From Candidatus Sumerlaeota bacterium (GTDB lineage Bacteria > Sumerlaeota > Sumerlaeia > Sumerlaeales > Sumerlaeaceae): DNA of 64,000 bases. The notes under the pieces are model-generated. The model saw only the letters and a list, made by a program, of their open reading frames with translations. It had not been told where the DNA came from and did no database searches. The number at the start of each line of letters is the position of its first letter. Within the stretch, counting starts at the first letter, position 1. This document shows positions 17,733 to 26,633 of the stretch, one piece after another. The stretch covers positions 186,001 to 250,000 of the forward strand of contig JAAZBM010000014.1 in assembly GCA_012513815.1 (NCBI GenBank), written 5' to 3'. Both the position numbers and the translations under genes were made by a program.

Positions 17733-18764
17733 ATGTGCAATAATCAAGAGTCTACATCGTCCCGTCTCGTCATTCTCATCGTCACATTGATTGTGGCATT
17801 AGTTGTCGTCCCGCTTGTTGCAGCTCAACTGAAAGCAACGGTAACAAAGACCTCATCCTTGCTGCCGGCCTCTGCCGGAACAAGTCCATTCACTGTCTTG
17901 CTCAACTCTTTGCGAGCATCTGTTGGAGATACGATTTTCATGAAAACGGAAATTTATCTACACGAAGGCGTGAACTATTTCTCGATGGGTGAAGATGAAG
18001 AGCATGGAGAAGGCCATTCACATGAGCATGAAAACCTCATGGAGGGCAAAGGCGTCTCGTTCGAGGACATGAACACATCACACTCGGATGCTAATACCAC
18101 AACCTCCGAAGCAATGACCACTGGAATGGACCAACCGCAAGCCGACCACCGAGATACACTGGCGCATGAGGATGTCGAGCATATGCATACGGTTATCCCG
18201 AAAGCGAATGACGACTTCCGTTCTTTCATTGGCGTTCTGGAGCGGAAAGTCAAACCATGGCGTGAAGAACACATCGAAGAACACGGCAAAGGAATCGAAC
18301 TGATTCCGTGGTACAGAGTCGCGACTCTGGCTGACCCACACAACGTTCGATGCTACATCATTGGCGCATGGTGGCTAGCAAGTGCCGACGGAAAAGGACG
18401 CATCAAAGAGGCGGAAAACTTTATCCGCGAAGGTATCAAAAACAATCCGAATGACTTTCAGTTGAGGATTATGCTTGGCGAACTTCTCGAAAGACAAAAA
18501 CTGGACAAAGAGGCCATCAGCGAGTTTCGTAAAGGATTCGAGGCCGCTTTGCAGATACGCCCGGAGAACGGTATTCTTGGCAAGAACTGGACGACTTACG
18601 AGGAATCCGATTTTATGACAGCCGCTCATATGATGGTTCTTCTGACACGCGACACCGAAACCACCGAAGCCGCCATTCAACTCGGCGAAAAGCTTGCGCA
18701 ACAGGTTCCGGATTTGCTCTCGCTGAGACGCATTCTCACAAAGCTCAAATCTGCGTCCAAATAA
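17733..18764 (+). CDS. Membrane-anchored TPR protein with His/Asp/Glu-rich loop
   Basis: 343 residues, not a named family. One membrane helix at about 12-32 anchors it, with the rest probably outside. Residues about 88-150 form a loop rich in His and acidic residues (EDEEHGEGHSHEHEN and further His), which could bind metal ions. Residues about 190-300 contain TPR-like helices (GRIKEAENFIREGIKNNPND, LDKEAISEFRKGFEAALQI). GAGGTG precedes the ATG. Its stop overlaps the acyltransferase start (TAATG), so it belongs to the ABC operon. A role as periplasmic adaptor of the exporter is inference. Confidence 0.75.
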   Translation: MCNNQESTSSRLVILIVTLIVALVVVPLVAAQLKATVTKTSSLLPASAGTSPFTVLLNSLRASVGDTIFMKTEIYLHEGVNYFSMGEDEEHGEGHSHEHENLMEGKGVSFEDMNTSHSDANTTTSEAMTTGMDQPQADHRDTLAHEDVEHMHTVIPKANDDFRSFIGVLERKVKPWREEHIEEHGKGIELIPWYRVATLADPHNVRCYIIGAWWLASADGKGRIKEAENFIREGIKNNPNDFQLRIMLGELLERQKLDKEAISEFRKGFEAALQIRPENGILGKNWTTYEESDFMTAAHMMVLLTRDTETTEAAIQLGEKLAQQVPDLLSLRRILTKLKSASK

Positions 18765-20080
18765 TGCCGCAGCCACTACAAAATCCCACCGACCGACTTC
18801 TCTCAATCGACACATTTCGTGGCGCCGTCATTTTTATCATGTTGTTCGTCAACATGGTCGCCATGCTTGGAGACTTGCCGATTGTTGGCGAGTGGATGGG
18901 CAGTGCGCCGGTCAGCATCTTTCGTCATGCATCCTGCTCCTACGACCCACCGGTCTGGCTTGCCGACGTTGACAATGACGCCGAAAAGTGTTTTTGGCGA
19001 GGCGGAAAGATTGTCAGCATCAACGACAATCAATGCGAGATTGCCATTCAGCCTTTGACTGATAGCGAAAGTGTTTCCACCGAGGTGCTTCCCCTTGCGA
19101 AGCTCGAAACACCCAAGCCGCTCCGTGACGGAACGCCGGTCATCGTCAAACGCAACCCCGCGACCCATGAACTTCTCCGTGTGCAAGCAAAGGACAACGG
19201 ATGCACAATCTGTGATTGGGTGGCGCCATTCTTCGTCTTCATTGTTGGAGTTTGCATACCGTTAAGTCGCAAATATCGGCGGGAACAATGGCTCGGCCAT
19301 GTGGGAAAACGAACACTGGCGTTATTGGGACTGGGATTTCTGGACATGTCGCTCGGCGCTGGTCTATCCTACTGGTGGGGCATCCTCCAGTCAATCGCGA
19401 TTGCCTATTGCGTTGCCGCATTAGTCGTCTCATTCAGCGGGAAAACACGTTTTTTTCTCGTCCTCATTTTGGGAGCAATACATCTGTTCATGACGCAGGA
19501 ATTTTCTTGGTGGACATTTGTCGGCAACCCAGATGTTCCGCCATTCTCCATCAACACTCTTGACGGCGATTTGTTACGACCCCTCAATGCGCACTGCACT
19601 CCATGGGCAGGGCTAGGCTATGTATTAGTCGCGATTATCGGCACACTGGTTGGCGACAGTTTTGGCACACGCGACATACACATCATCCTGAAACGAACGC
19701 TACTTGCCACGGCTTGCCCATTCATCATCATGGGAACTTTACTGATGTTTCTGCAACCCATGAGCAAAGAGGAAGTCACCACATCATACGCGTTCTTCAC
19801 CGCCGGTGTGGCGGCCGCGATCCTGGCGCTCTTCTATCTGACAATTGACGTTTGGAAACATAAATACTGGACACGGTTGTTCACGGTCTTCGGCGTAAAT
19901 CCTCTTTTGGCGTTTATTCTTCAGCCATTCCTACGAATGACATTCGAGAAACTCGGCCTCTTGCAACTCTACCACAATCATGCCGGACCTGAAGCCATTG
20001 CTTGGGGATTAGCATGGGTGATGACGGTCTGGATTATTGTTTTGTTCTGCAACAAAAAAGGTTGGTATTGGAAAGTCTGA
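18764..20080 (+). CDS. NagX/HGSNAT-like membrane acyltransferase with an inserted domain
   Basis: 438 residues. The family (COG4299, DUF5009; human heparan-alpha-glucosaminide N-acetyltransferase) transfers acetyl groups across membranes to amino sugars. The N-terminus RLLSIDTFRGAVIFIMLFVN and the block DWVAPFFVFIVGVCIPLS are family signatures, followed by about eight more helices. In the family FxHASWNGxTxxDLVFPxF is continuous and its His is catalytic. Here FRHAS (53-57, His55) is separated from NGCTICDWVAPFF (145-157) by about 87 residues predicted to be beta-rich, facing outside. Last gene of the ABC operon. An amino-sugar substrate is inference. Confidence 0.8.
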   Translation: MPQPLQNPTDRLLSIDTFRGAVIFIMLFVNMVAMLGDLPIVGEWMGSAPVSIFRHASCSYDPPVWLADVDNDAEKCFWRGGKIVSINDNQCEIAIQPLTDSESVSTEVLPLAKLETPKPLRDGTPVIVKRNPATHELLRVQAKDNGCTICDWVAPFFVFIVGVCIPLSRKYRREQWLGHVGKRTLALLGLGFLDMSLGAGLSYWWGILQSIAIAYCVAALVVSFSGKTRFFLVLILGAIHLFMTQEFSWWTFVGNPDVPPFSINTLDGDLLRPLNAHCTPWAGLGYVLVAIIGTLVGDSFGTRDIHIILKRTLLATACPFIIMGTLLMFLQPMSKEEVTTSYAFFTAGVAAAILALFYLTIDVWKHKYWTRLFTVFGVNPLLAFILQPFLRMTFEKLGLLQLYHNHAGPEAIAWGLAWVMTVWIIVLFCNKKGWYWKV

Positions 20081-20182
20081 CCGTTTTTGCTTAGCTCTCA
20101 ATAATGACGACTTAGTGTTCAGGGCGGTATCATAAGATATAAATTCAGTGTACTTATTTTACTATTTTGCAGGTCAGAAACA

Positions 20183-22048
20183 ATGAAAACAAGCATAGCC
20201 ATTCTTCAGGCAATCGCCAACCAAATCAGACGAGACAGCATTCGCAGCACCACAGCAGCCGGTTCAGGACATCCAACCTCCTGTGCGTCATCGGCCGAAA
20301 TCATGGCCACTCTCTTTTTTAGAGTGATGAAATATAACGCCGAGAATCCGAAATGCCCCCTGTCTGACAGATTTGTCCTCAGCAAAGGACATGCGGCGCC
20401 CGCCCTCTATGCTTGCTGGAAAATTGCGGGTTTTCTCAATGACTTTGAACTCATGAACTTGCGCAAACAAGAGAGTATCTACGAAGGACACCCAACACCA
20501 CGCATCCCGTTTGTTGACATCGCGACAGGCTCGCTTGGTCAGGGATTGAGCGCAGGTATCGGCATGGCACTTAACGCAAGCAAACTCGACAAAACAGATT
20601 ATCGGACGTATGTCCTGATGGGCGATGGCGAAACGGCCGAAGGCTCTGTCTGGGAAGCGGCTCAAATGGCGTCTTTCTACAAGATTGACAATCTCTGCGC
20701 CATCGTCGACCTCAACCGGCTTGGCCAGTCACAGGCAACCATGCTCGAACATGACACACAAACAGCCGCCGTAAGATGGCAGGCGTTTGGCTGGAATCCA
20801 ATCGTTGTCGACGGGCACAGTTGTGAGGAATTGCTGAAAGCATTTGACGCCGCTGCAAACACGAAAGATATGCCAACGGTCATTATCGCGAGAACTCTCA
20901 AAGGGAAGGGCATCGCCTTTGCCGAGAACAGAGACGGTTGGCACGGAAAGCCGCTGAGCATCGAACAGGAAGCCGAAGCGTTGGTGACTTTGCCTGAGTT
21001 GACCGAAAAACAGATGGCTCAGATTTTCATCGACCAACCAACTTCGCACGCCTTGCCACATACAATCGTTGACCTCAAGGCGCTCAAACCTTGCGAACTG
21101 AAACCCGGCGATGCAATCGCCACACGTGAGCAGTATGGCAATTCGCTCGCGGAGCTTGGCGCTGTCGCCTCGGACGTTGTTGTCCTCGATGCCGAAACAA
21201 AGAACAGCACCTACAGCATCAAGTTCATGAAGGCGCATCCTGACCGGTTTATCGAATGTTTTATCGCCGAACAAAACATGATTGGCGTCGCGTGCGGCTT
21301 GGCCTCACGTGGCAAGGTTCCGTTCCTCTCCTCCTTTGCGGCATTCCTGTCCCGTGGGTTCGATCAGACTCGCATGGCCGGAATTTCCGGCAGCAACATC
21401 AAGCTTTGCGGCAGCCACTCAGGCATTAGCATCGGCGAAGATGGTCCTAGCCAGATGGCGCTCGAAGACATTGCGTTTTTCAGAACCGTTCCGGAATGTG
21501 TCGTTTTGTATCCGAGCGATGGAATCTCGGCAAACGCCGCAGTGCGCTTGGCCTACGAGTATAAAGGCATGATCTATCTGAGAACATCCCGCCCCAAAAC
21601 TCCGGTTATCTACGAGAACAACGAAGAATTCGTGATTGGGCAATCAAAAATCGTCAGACAGACAGATAGTGATGTCCTGACTATTGTTGGCGCAGGTGTA
21701 ACCGTTTTTGAAGCGCTTAAAGCGGCGGATATGCTTGCGGCCGAAGACATTGCGGTGCGTGTTGTTGACATTTTCTCTGTCAAACCTTTGGACAAGAACA
21801 CCCTGAAACAATGCGCGTTGGCAACGAATAATGTCATTCTGACCGTGGAAGACCACTACGAAGCTGGCGGAATAGGCGAAGCCATCGCGGGCGTTTTCTC
21901 GGAGGAAGCAATTCAAGTCCACAGATTGTTCGTTCCCAAAGTTGCGCATTCCGGCAAACCCGCGGAATTGCTCGCATGGGCAGGCATTGACGCCGAGAGC
22001 ATTACAAAGCGAGTCAAGGAGATTTGTAAGACGCCACGCGTCCGTTAG
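20183..22048 (+). CDS. tkt: Transketolase (single-chain, animal-like type)
   Basis: Thiamine diphosphate enzyme that moves two-carbon units in the pentose phosphate pathway. It has 621 residues with all three domains. GSGHPTSCASSAEIMA and LSKGHAAPALYA lie in the first domain. GDGETAEGSVWEAAQ with the downstream N of DLNRLGQS is the ThDP-Mg site. AEQNMIGVACGLA carries the catalytic Glu, and GEDGPSQMALEDIA closes the second domain. The length and motifs resemble the animal TKT form rather than the 660-residue E. coli form. AGGT precedes the ATG. It stands alone between an envelope operon and a secreted protein gene. Confidence 0.93.
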   Translation: MKTSIAILQAIANQIRRDSIRSTTAAGSGHPTSCASSAEIMATLFFRVMKYNAENPKCPLSDRFVLSKGHAAPALYACWKIAGFLNDFELMNLRKQESIYEGHPTPRIPFVDIATGSLGQGLSAGIGMALNASKLDKTDYRTYVLMGDGETAEGSVWEAAQMASFYKIDNLCAIVDLNRLGQSQATMLEHDTQTAAVRWQAFGWNPIVVDGHSCEELLKAFDAAANTKDMPTVIIARTLKGKGIAFAENRDGWHGKPLSIEQEAEALVTLPELTEKQMAQIFIDQPTSHALPHTIVDLKALKPCELKPGDAIATREQYGNSLAELGAVASDVVVLDAETKNSTYSIKFMKAHPDRFIECFIAEQNMIGVACGLASRGKVPFLSSFAAFLSRGFDQTRMAGISGSNIKLCGSHSGISIGEDGPSQMALEDIAFFRTVPECVVLYPSDGISANAAVRLAYEYKGMIYLRTSRPKTPVIYENNEEFVIGQSKIVRQTDSDVLTIVGAGVTVFEALKAADMLAAEDIAVRVVDIFSVKPLDKNTLKQCALATNNVILTVEDHYEAGGIGEAIAGVFSEEAIQVHRLFVPKVAHSGKPAELLAWAGIDAESITKRVKEICKTPRVR

Positions 22049-22129
22049 TCTTCTTTTAGCCGCCTTTTTCTGCAAGAATCTTCACGGTTTATTGTCTATC
22101 TATTATATAAAACAGAAATGGATAAGACA

Positions 22130-24751
22130 ATGAAACGACATATTCTCCATATGTTTCTGTGTTCACTGACCGTGCTCGTTACGGCAGTGGCATCAGCAAT
22201 CACAGCCTCACCGACGAAAATTGAACTCACCTCCCAATACAGTCAAGAAGTCCCGGCGCAAACAGTTACGTTGCGGGCAAACTATTCGGGAGCCAAAATG
22301 TCCTATAAAGTCATGGATTGCTCCGATTGGATTAAGGTATCGCCTGACAACGGATATGTCACAACACCCGCCTCAGTAATGGTCAGCTTTCCATATGCGT
22401 CAAGCCTTTATCCGGGAGTTTATGAAGGATCCTTTACAATTCAGGCACCGTCCACCTCTCCCTACGAAGTGACTGTCCCTGTCAAGTTGACCGTTCTCTC
22501 AGGGAAAGAGCCATCCGAGATTGCCCTCACGCCCAACAGTGGATTTTCTCACACAATCAAACCGGGCGAAAAACTGTCCGCCGACACGTTTGTTTTGTGG
22601 AACAAAAACTTCGGATATTCTCCGGCAATGAAATACACGATTATCTCCGATCAGACATGGCTTACCGTTTCACCGACATCTGGTAGCGCAACAAATGTCA
22701 ATCAAAAGATTACGTTGAACTATAACACAGCATCACTTGCGGTCGGCACATATTCAGCAGTTGTCACTATTGACGCACTGGATGCATCGAATTCGCCACG
22801 AGCCTTCAAGGTGAATCTGACAGTCATGGATGGCACACAAAAACCGGAAATCGCCATCGTACCTAATTCGGGATTCGCGCAAACCGTAGCCCTTGGCGTC
22901 AATGCTCCGGACAATACTTTCGACCTCTGGAACAAGACATACGGCCAGTCCTTAGCAATGCCGTACACCATCACAACAAATGCGTACTGGCTCTCCTGCA
23001 CGCCTGATAGTGGCAATGCGACACTGGAGAAAACCAAAGTCCGCATCGTTTACAAAACAGCATCTCTTGCCGCGGGAGTTTACAAGGCAACCGTCATCAT
23101 TAGGGGAACGGACGCAGTCGTTCCACAACGATCATTCCCTGTCACGATGACTGTTGCAAGCGCAACTGAAAAGCCAGAGATTGCCATTGTCCCTAACACG
23201 GGTTTTGCCTCGACAGCGGCATTCGGTAGTTCGCCGACGACAAACCAGTTTTCACTGTGGAACAAAACATATGGTGTATCGCCAGCCATGCCCTATACGA
23301 TTAGCTCAAATGCGTCATGGGTCACTGTGTCCCCGTCATCAGGCACAGCTACCGCCGAAAAGAGAACAATAACGGTTGCGTATAACACAACCACGCTCAA
23401 GACAGGAACATACAAGGCCGTTCTGACCATCACTGCTAATGGCGCGAAGAACTCGCCCCGCACAATGCCAATCAACTTGACAATTACCCCGGGCGGAGGT
23501 ACGCCAGAAATCGCGGTCGTCCCCAACACAGGATTCTCGGTAACGACAACACGGGGGAATAATGCTCCGGACCAAACTTTCAGACTGTGGAACAAAACCT
23601 ATGGACAATCTTCGGCCATGCCTTTTTCCATTTCATCGGACAGAGAGTGGTTCTATTGTTCTCCGGCCTCAGGATCTGCGACAAACGCAAATATCACAGT
23701 CTCAGTAAAGTTTAATACCGCTAAGCTGACGCCAGGGACCTATAAAGGCAATATTGTTATCATGGGAACAGGCGCCAAGAATTCTCCGCGCACTTTGCCT
23801 GTCACCCTCACAGTTCGCGACGCACGTCCCTGTGTCGCACTGACGCCCACGAGCTTGTGGCTCGATGTCATGCAAGACCAGTTACCTGCGGATGGTTGGT
23901 GCCCGTCACAATCGTTCAAGATTTGGAACAGCGGTCAGGGAACATTTGATTTCTCATGCACATCCAACGCATCATGGATGTCGCTCTCCCCCAATCAAGG
24001 CACATGCACGACAGATAATTCGTACACGACAATCAATGTGAATTACAAGAACCTTCGTAACCTGAAGAAGGGCGTTCATCAGGGAACAATTACAATTACC
24101 GCGACGGGAGCTTATAATGCGCCCCGCACCATTCCGGTCACACTTGTTGTTGCGAATTCTTCTGAAGGCGTTTGGTACTCAAGCCAATTCGATAACAATA
24201 TCACCACAGGCTGGAAGCCTTCGCCCGCAAACAAATGGGCACTGAGCAGTGGCTCTTACTCTGCGATTTCGACGATTAACGGCGAAACCATGCAAAGCAC
24301 TCTGACCTCCGGGAGTTGGCTGACGGAATCGTTTACAACCGTCATGCGTAGGGTTTACTCCAACAACCTGTCTCAATATCAGGGAGTATTCTTCCGTGCA
24401 ACCAATGATTTTGTCTTCGATTTAAACGGCAGTGGTAGCAAAGGAACAGGCTATGTTTTCCTGATTCGTGGCGACAGCTATCGATTCTTGTTTGTCAACA
24501 ACGGCAAACATCAGGGGATTACGGGTTGGACATCAAGCACGGCAATCAGCACGGACAGCAACGAGAAGAACACAATTCAAGTCATTGCGAACGACAATAA
24601 CTTCAATCTTTTGGTTAATAACTGGCAGGTTTGGTCAGGAACGAACACAGACTATCGCAGACCGGGACGGATAGGATTACTGGCAACGAATCCGACTTCT
24701 GGGTCAAAGCCGGCATTTTACTTCGATTCTGTAACTGTCAGTCATCCATAA
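22130..24751 (+). CDS. Secreted protein with six BACON-like repeats and a concanavalin-like C-terminal domain
   Basis: About 873 residues. The signal peptide covers about residues 1-24. Six beta-sandwich repeats follow, the first divergent and repeats 2-6 starting near 22517, 22847, 23177, 23507 and 23831. Each has a WNKxYGxSxAMPY motif, a W-x-x-x-SPxSGxAT motif and a GTYKAxxTI plus NSPRxxPVxLTV ending, like BACON domains (often carbohydrate or mucin binding). The C-terminal 200 residues (FDNNITTGWKP to FYFDSVTVSHP) resemble the concanavalin-like fold of DUF1080 or laminin-G proteins. ATG 22118 is possible, but GGATAAG before ATG 22130 and the signal peptide favour 22130. Probably surface exposed; ligand unknown. 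Confidence 0.75.
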   Translation: MKRHILHMFLCSLTVLVTAVASAITASPTKIELTSQYSQEVPAQTVTLRANYSGAKMSYKVMDCSDWIKVSPDNGYVTTPASVMVSFPYASSLYPGVYEGSFTIQAPSTSPYEVTVPVKLTVLSGKEPSEIALTPNSGFSHTIKPGEKLSADTFVLWNKNFGYSPAMKYTIISDQTWLTVSPTSGSATNVNQKITLNYNTASLAVGTYSAVVTIDALDASNSPRAFKVNLTVMDGTQKPEIAIVPNSGFAQTVALGVNAPDNTFDLWNKTYGQSLAMPYTITTNAYWLSCTPDSGNATLEKTKVRIVYKTASLAAGVYKATVIIRGTDAVVPQRSFPVTMTVASATEKPEIAIVPNTGFASTAAFGSSPTTNQFSLWNKTYGVSPAMPYTISSNASWVTVSPSSGTATAEKRTITVAYNTTTLKTGTYKAVLTITANGAKNSPRTMPINLTITPGGGTPEIAVVPNTGFSVTTTRGNNAPDQTFRLWNKTYGQSSAMPFSISSDREWFYCSPASGSATNANITVSVKFNTAKLTPGTYKGNIVIMGTGAKNSPRTLPVTLTVRDARPCVALTPTSLWLDVMQDQLPADGWCPSQSFKIWNSGQGTFDFSCTSNASWMSLSPNQGTCTTDNSYTTINVNYKNLRNLKKGVHQGTITITATGAYNAPRTIPVTLVVANSSEGVWYSSQFDNNITTGWKPSPANKWALSSGSYSAISTINGETMQSTLTSGSWLTESFTTVMRRVYSNNLSQYQGVFFRATNDFVFDLNGSGSKGTGYVFLIRGDSYRFLFVNNGKHQGITGWTSSTAISTDSNEKNTIQVIANDNNFNLLVNNWQVWSGTNTDYRRPGRIGLLATNPTSGSKPAFYFDSVTVSHP

Positions 24752-24770
24752 GCGAATAACAACGAGAACG

Positions 24771-26633
24771 ATGCCAAACAAGTACAGAATGACAACACAG
24801 AAGCTTTTGCGTTTTTGCCTTGCTCCATTAGGCATGTTGACACTAATCCTTTTGGCCATTTTGCTTGTGTATGGCCAAACGTATAGCTTTAGTTTCATTT
24901 GGGATGATAACGACTTCATCGTCAATAATCCTTCCCTTCAATCATGGCGAAAAATACCGATCTGGTTCTATGACAGTGACTGCTATCAGTGTTACAACAC
25001 ATTTTGGCGGCCAATACGTAACTTTAGTTATCTGGCAGACTGGTACTTGTGCGCCAAACAGCAATTGCCCGGGTGGATGCATATTCACAACGTTTTGATG
25101 CACTTGATTTGTGCGCTGATGCTTTTATGGGTCTTGCGGCAAATTGCGCAATTGTTTTATCCGGCTGACTATAGCAAGATACAATGGCAGGCCGGTTCGT
25201 TGTTGGCAGTCATTCTGTGGGCAATTCATCCGTTAGCAACCGAAACTGTTTGCTGGATTAAGTGCCGCGATGACCAGATTTTTCTCTTCTTCTATCTATG
25301 GGGAATGGGATTGTTTATTACCGGTCTTCTCCGGCAAAAGCCTTTTTCCGTAGCTCGCACTTTAGCAATCGCCGCATTAGGATTTTTGTCGGTTTTGTCC
25401 AAAGAAATGGCACTTTCTTTTCCGCTAATTCTTGGATTACTCTGGTTGCTCATGCCGCAACCGGAGACCGACGGCAAAAAAGCTAGAGTCGTGCGAATGC
25501 CATCGCGTTCGATCTTCGAGTTGCTCACATTTAGTGCGACACTGATGGTTCTCTACATTGCCTTACGCCATGCGGTTCTGGGACAAACGCAACAACTCAG
25601 TCGCATGAGCGGTTCATTCTATGAGGACATGCTTACCTTTGTGCGAGCCATCGCTCGTTATGTTGAAATGACCATTGTCCCCGTGAGACAAATGGCAGAT
25701 TACTCTGGATATCAATGCACAACATCTTTCTTCAATTGTGATTTTCTTGCCGCCTTGCTGTTTTGCATCTTCTGCACAGGAATGGCATTCTTTGTCAGCA
25801 AAAAAAACAAAATGATACTCTTTGCATGGCTTGCGTTTTTGGTCAGTCTGCTGCCTGTTTCGAACATCGTACCAACCATGCAGTATCTGGCAGAACGATT
25901 CATGTATCTGCCGCTTGCGCTCTTGTCAGTCATTTTCATGGGCATTTTTGTCAAGCTTTGCTTCTATCTGAGCAACGCAGACAAATCTCGGAGAATTGTT
26001 TTCACTACTCTCACCGCCTTCGCGATTTTGTCGGTTATTTTGGCGGCAAATCTTCGTGCGGCAATTTGGAAGAATCCGTTGCTCCTTTTCCGCACAACAT
26101 GGCGTGATGCTTATCCTTCCGAACGTATTTTGAAAAACGGCATGAGCACCTTGATATATTATGGGCTGTGGAAAGAAGGGAAAGACGCTGCGGAATCGCT
26201 CTTGAGACAAAAGGATGAATTGCAGATGGGACAGGAAGATTTGGCAAAGTTACATCAAAATATCGGCATATGTTATCTGCAACTAAACATCAATGACAAA
26301 GCGATTTCGCACACACTGTCAGCCTTGGAGCTGAAACCAGACTTAACCAAGTCTCAGCTGGCATTGGGAATGCTCAGGGGCATTAACGAACAAACAACTG
26401 AAGCACTGGAGTTGTTTAACAAGGTGTTAGAAAAAGAACCGGACAACACTTACGCGTTGTCGAACAAAGCACTGGCTCTCAAAAAACTTGGTGATATCGA
26501 GGGGGCAAAAGAGAATTGGCAATTGGCATTGGACATTAACCCAAAACATGAGCCAGCTCTGGAAGGCCTAAAAGGCCTGAAAGATGAAGCGACAAGCAAA
26601 ACCGAGACAGTCTCTCAGGAGCCGAAACCTTAG
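24771..26633 (+). CDS. GT-C glycosyltransferase with C-terminal TPRs (TMTC-like)
   Basis: 620 residues. About ten membrane helices cover residues 15-430. The first outside loop begins FIWDDNDFIVNNP, and the Asp pair is the catalytic-base motif expected of GT-C enzymes. FWRPIRNFSYLADW and HIHNVLMHLICAL match the TMTC / protein O-mannosyltransferase-like pattern. Residues about 470-600 contain three or more TPRs (ALELKPDLTKSQLALGML, KVLEKEPDNTYALSNKAL). The donor would be a lipid-linked sugar; the acceptor is unknown. It starts 19 bp after the BACON-repeat gene and its 3' end overlaps the convergent gene by 4 bp. Confidence 0.75.
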   Translation: MPNKYRMTTQKLLRFCLAPLGMLTLILLAILLVYGQTYSFSFIWDDNDFIVNNPSLQSWRKIPIWFYDSDCYQCYNTFWRPIRNFSYLADWYLCAKQQLPGWMHIHNVLMHLICALMLLWVLRQIAQLFYPADYSKIQWQAGSLLAVILWAIHPLATETVCWIKCRDDQIFLFFYLWGMGLFITGLLRQKPFSVARTLAIAALGFLSVLSKEMALSFPLILGLLWLLMPQPETDGKKARVVRMPSRSIFELLTFSATLMVLYIALRHAVLGQTQQLSRMSGSFYEDMLTFVRAIARYVEMTIVPVRQMADYSGYQCTTSFFNCDFLAALLFCIFCTGMAFFVSKKNKMILFAWLAFLVSLLPVSNIVPTMQYLAERFMYLPLALLSVIFMGIFVKLCFYLSNADKSRRIVFTTLTAFAILSVILAANLRAAIWKNPLLLFRTTWRDAYPSERILKNGMSTLIYYGLWKEGKDAAESLLRQKDELQMGQEDLAKLHQNIGICYLQLNINDKAISHTLSALELKPDLTKSQLALGMLRGINEQTTEALELFNKVLEKEPDNTYALSNKALALKKLGDIEGAKENWQLALDINPKHEPALEGLKGLKDEATSKTETVSQEPKP

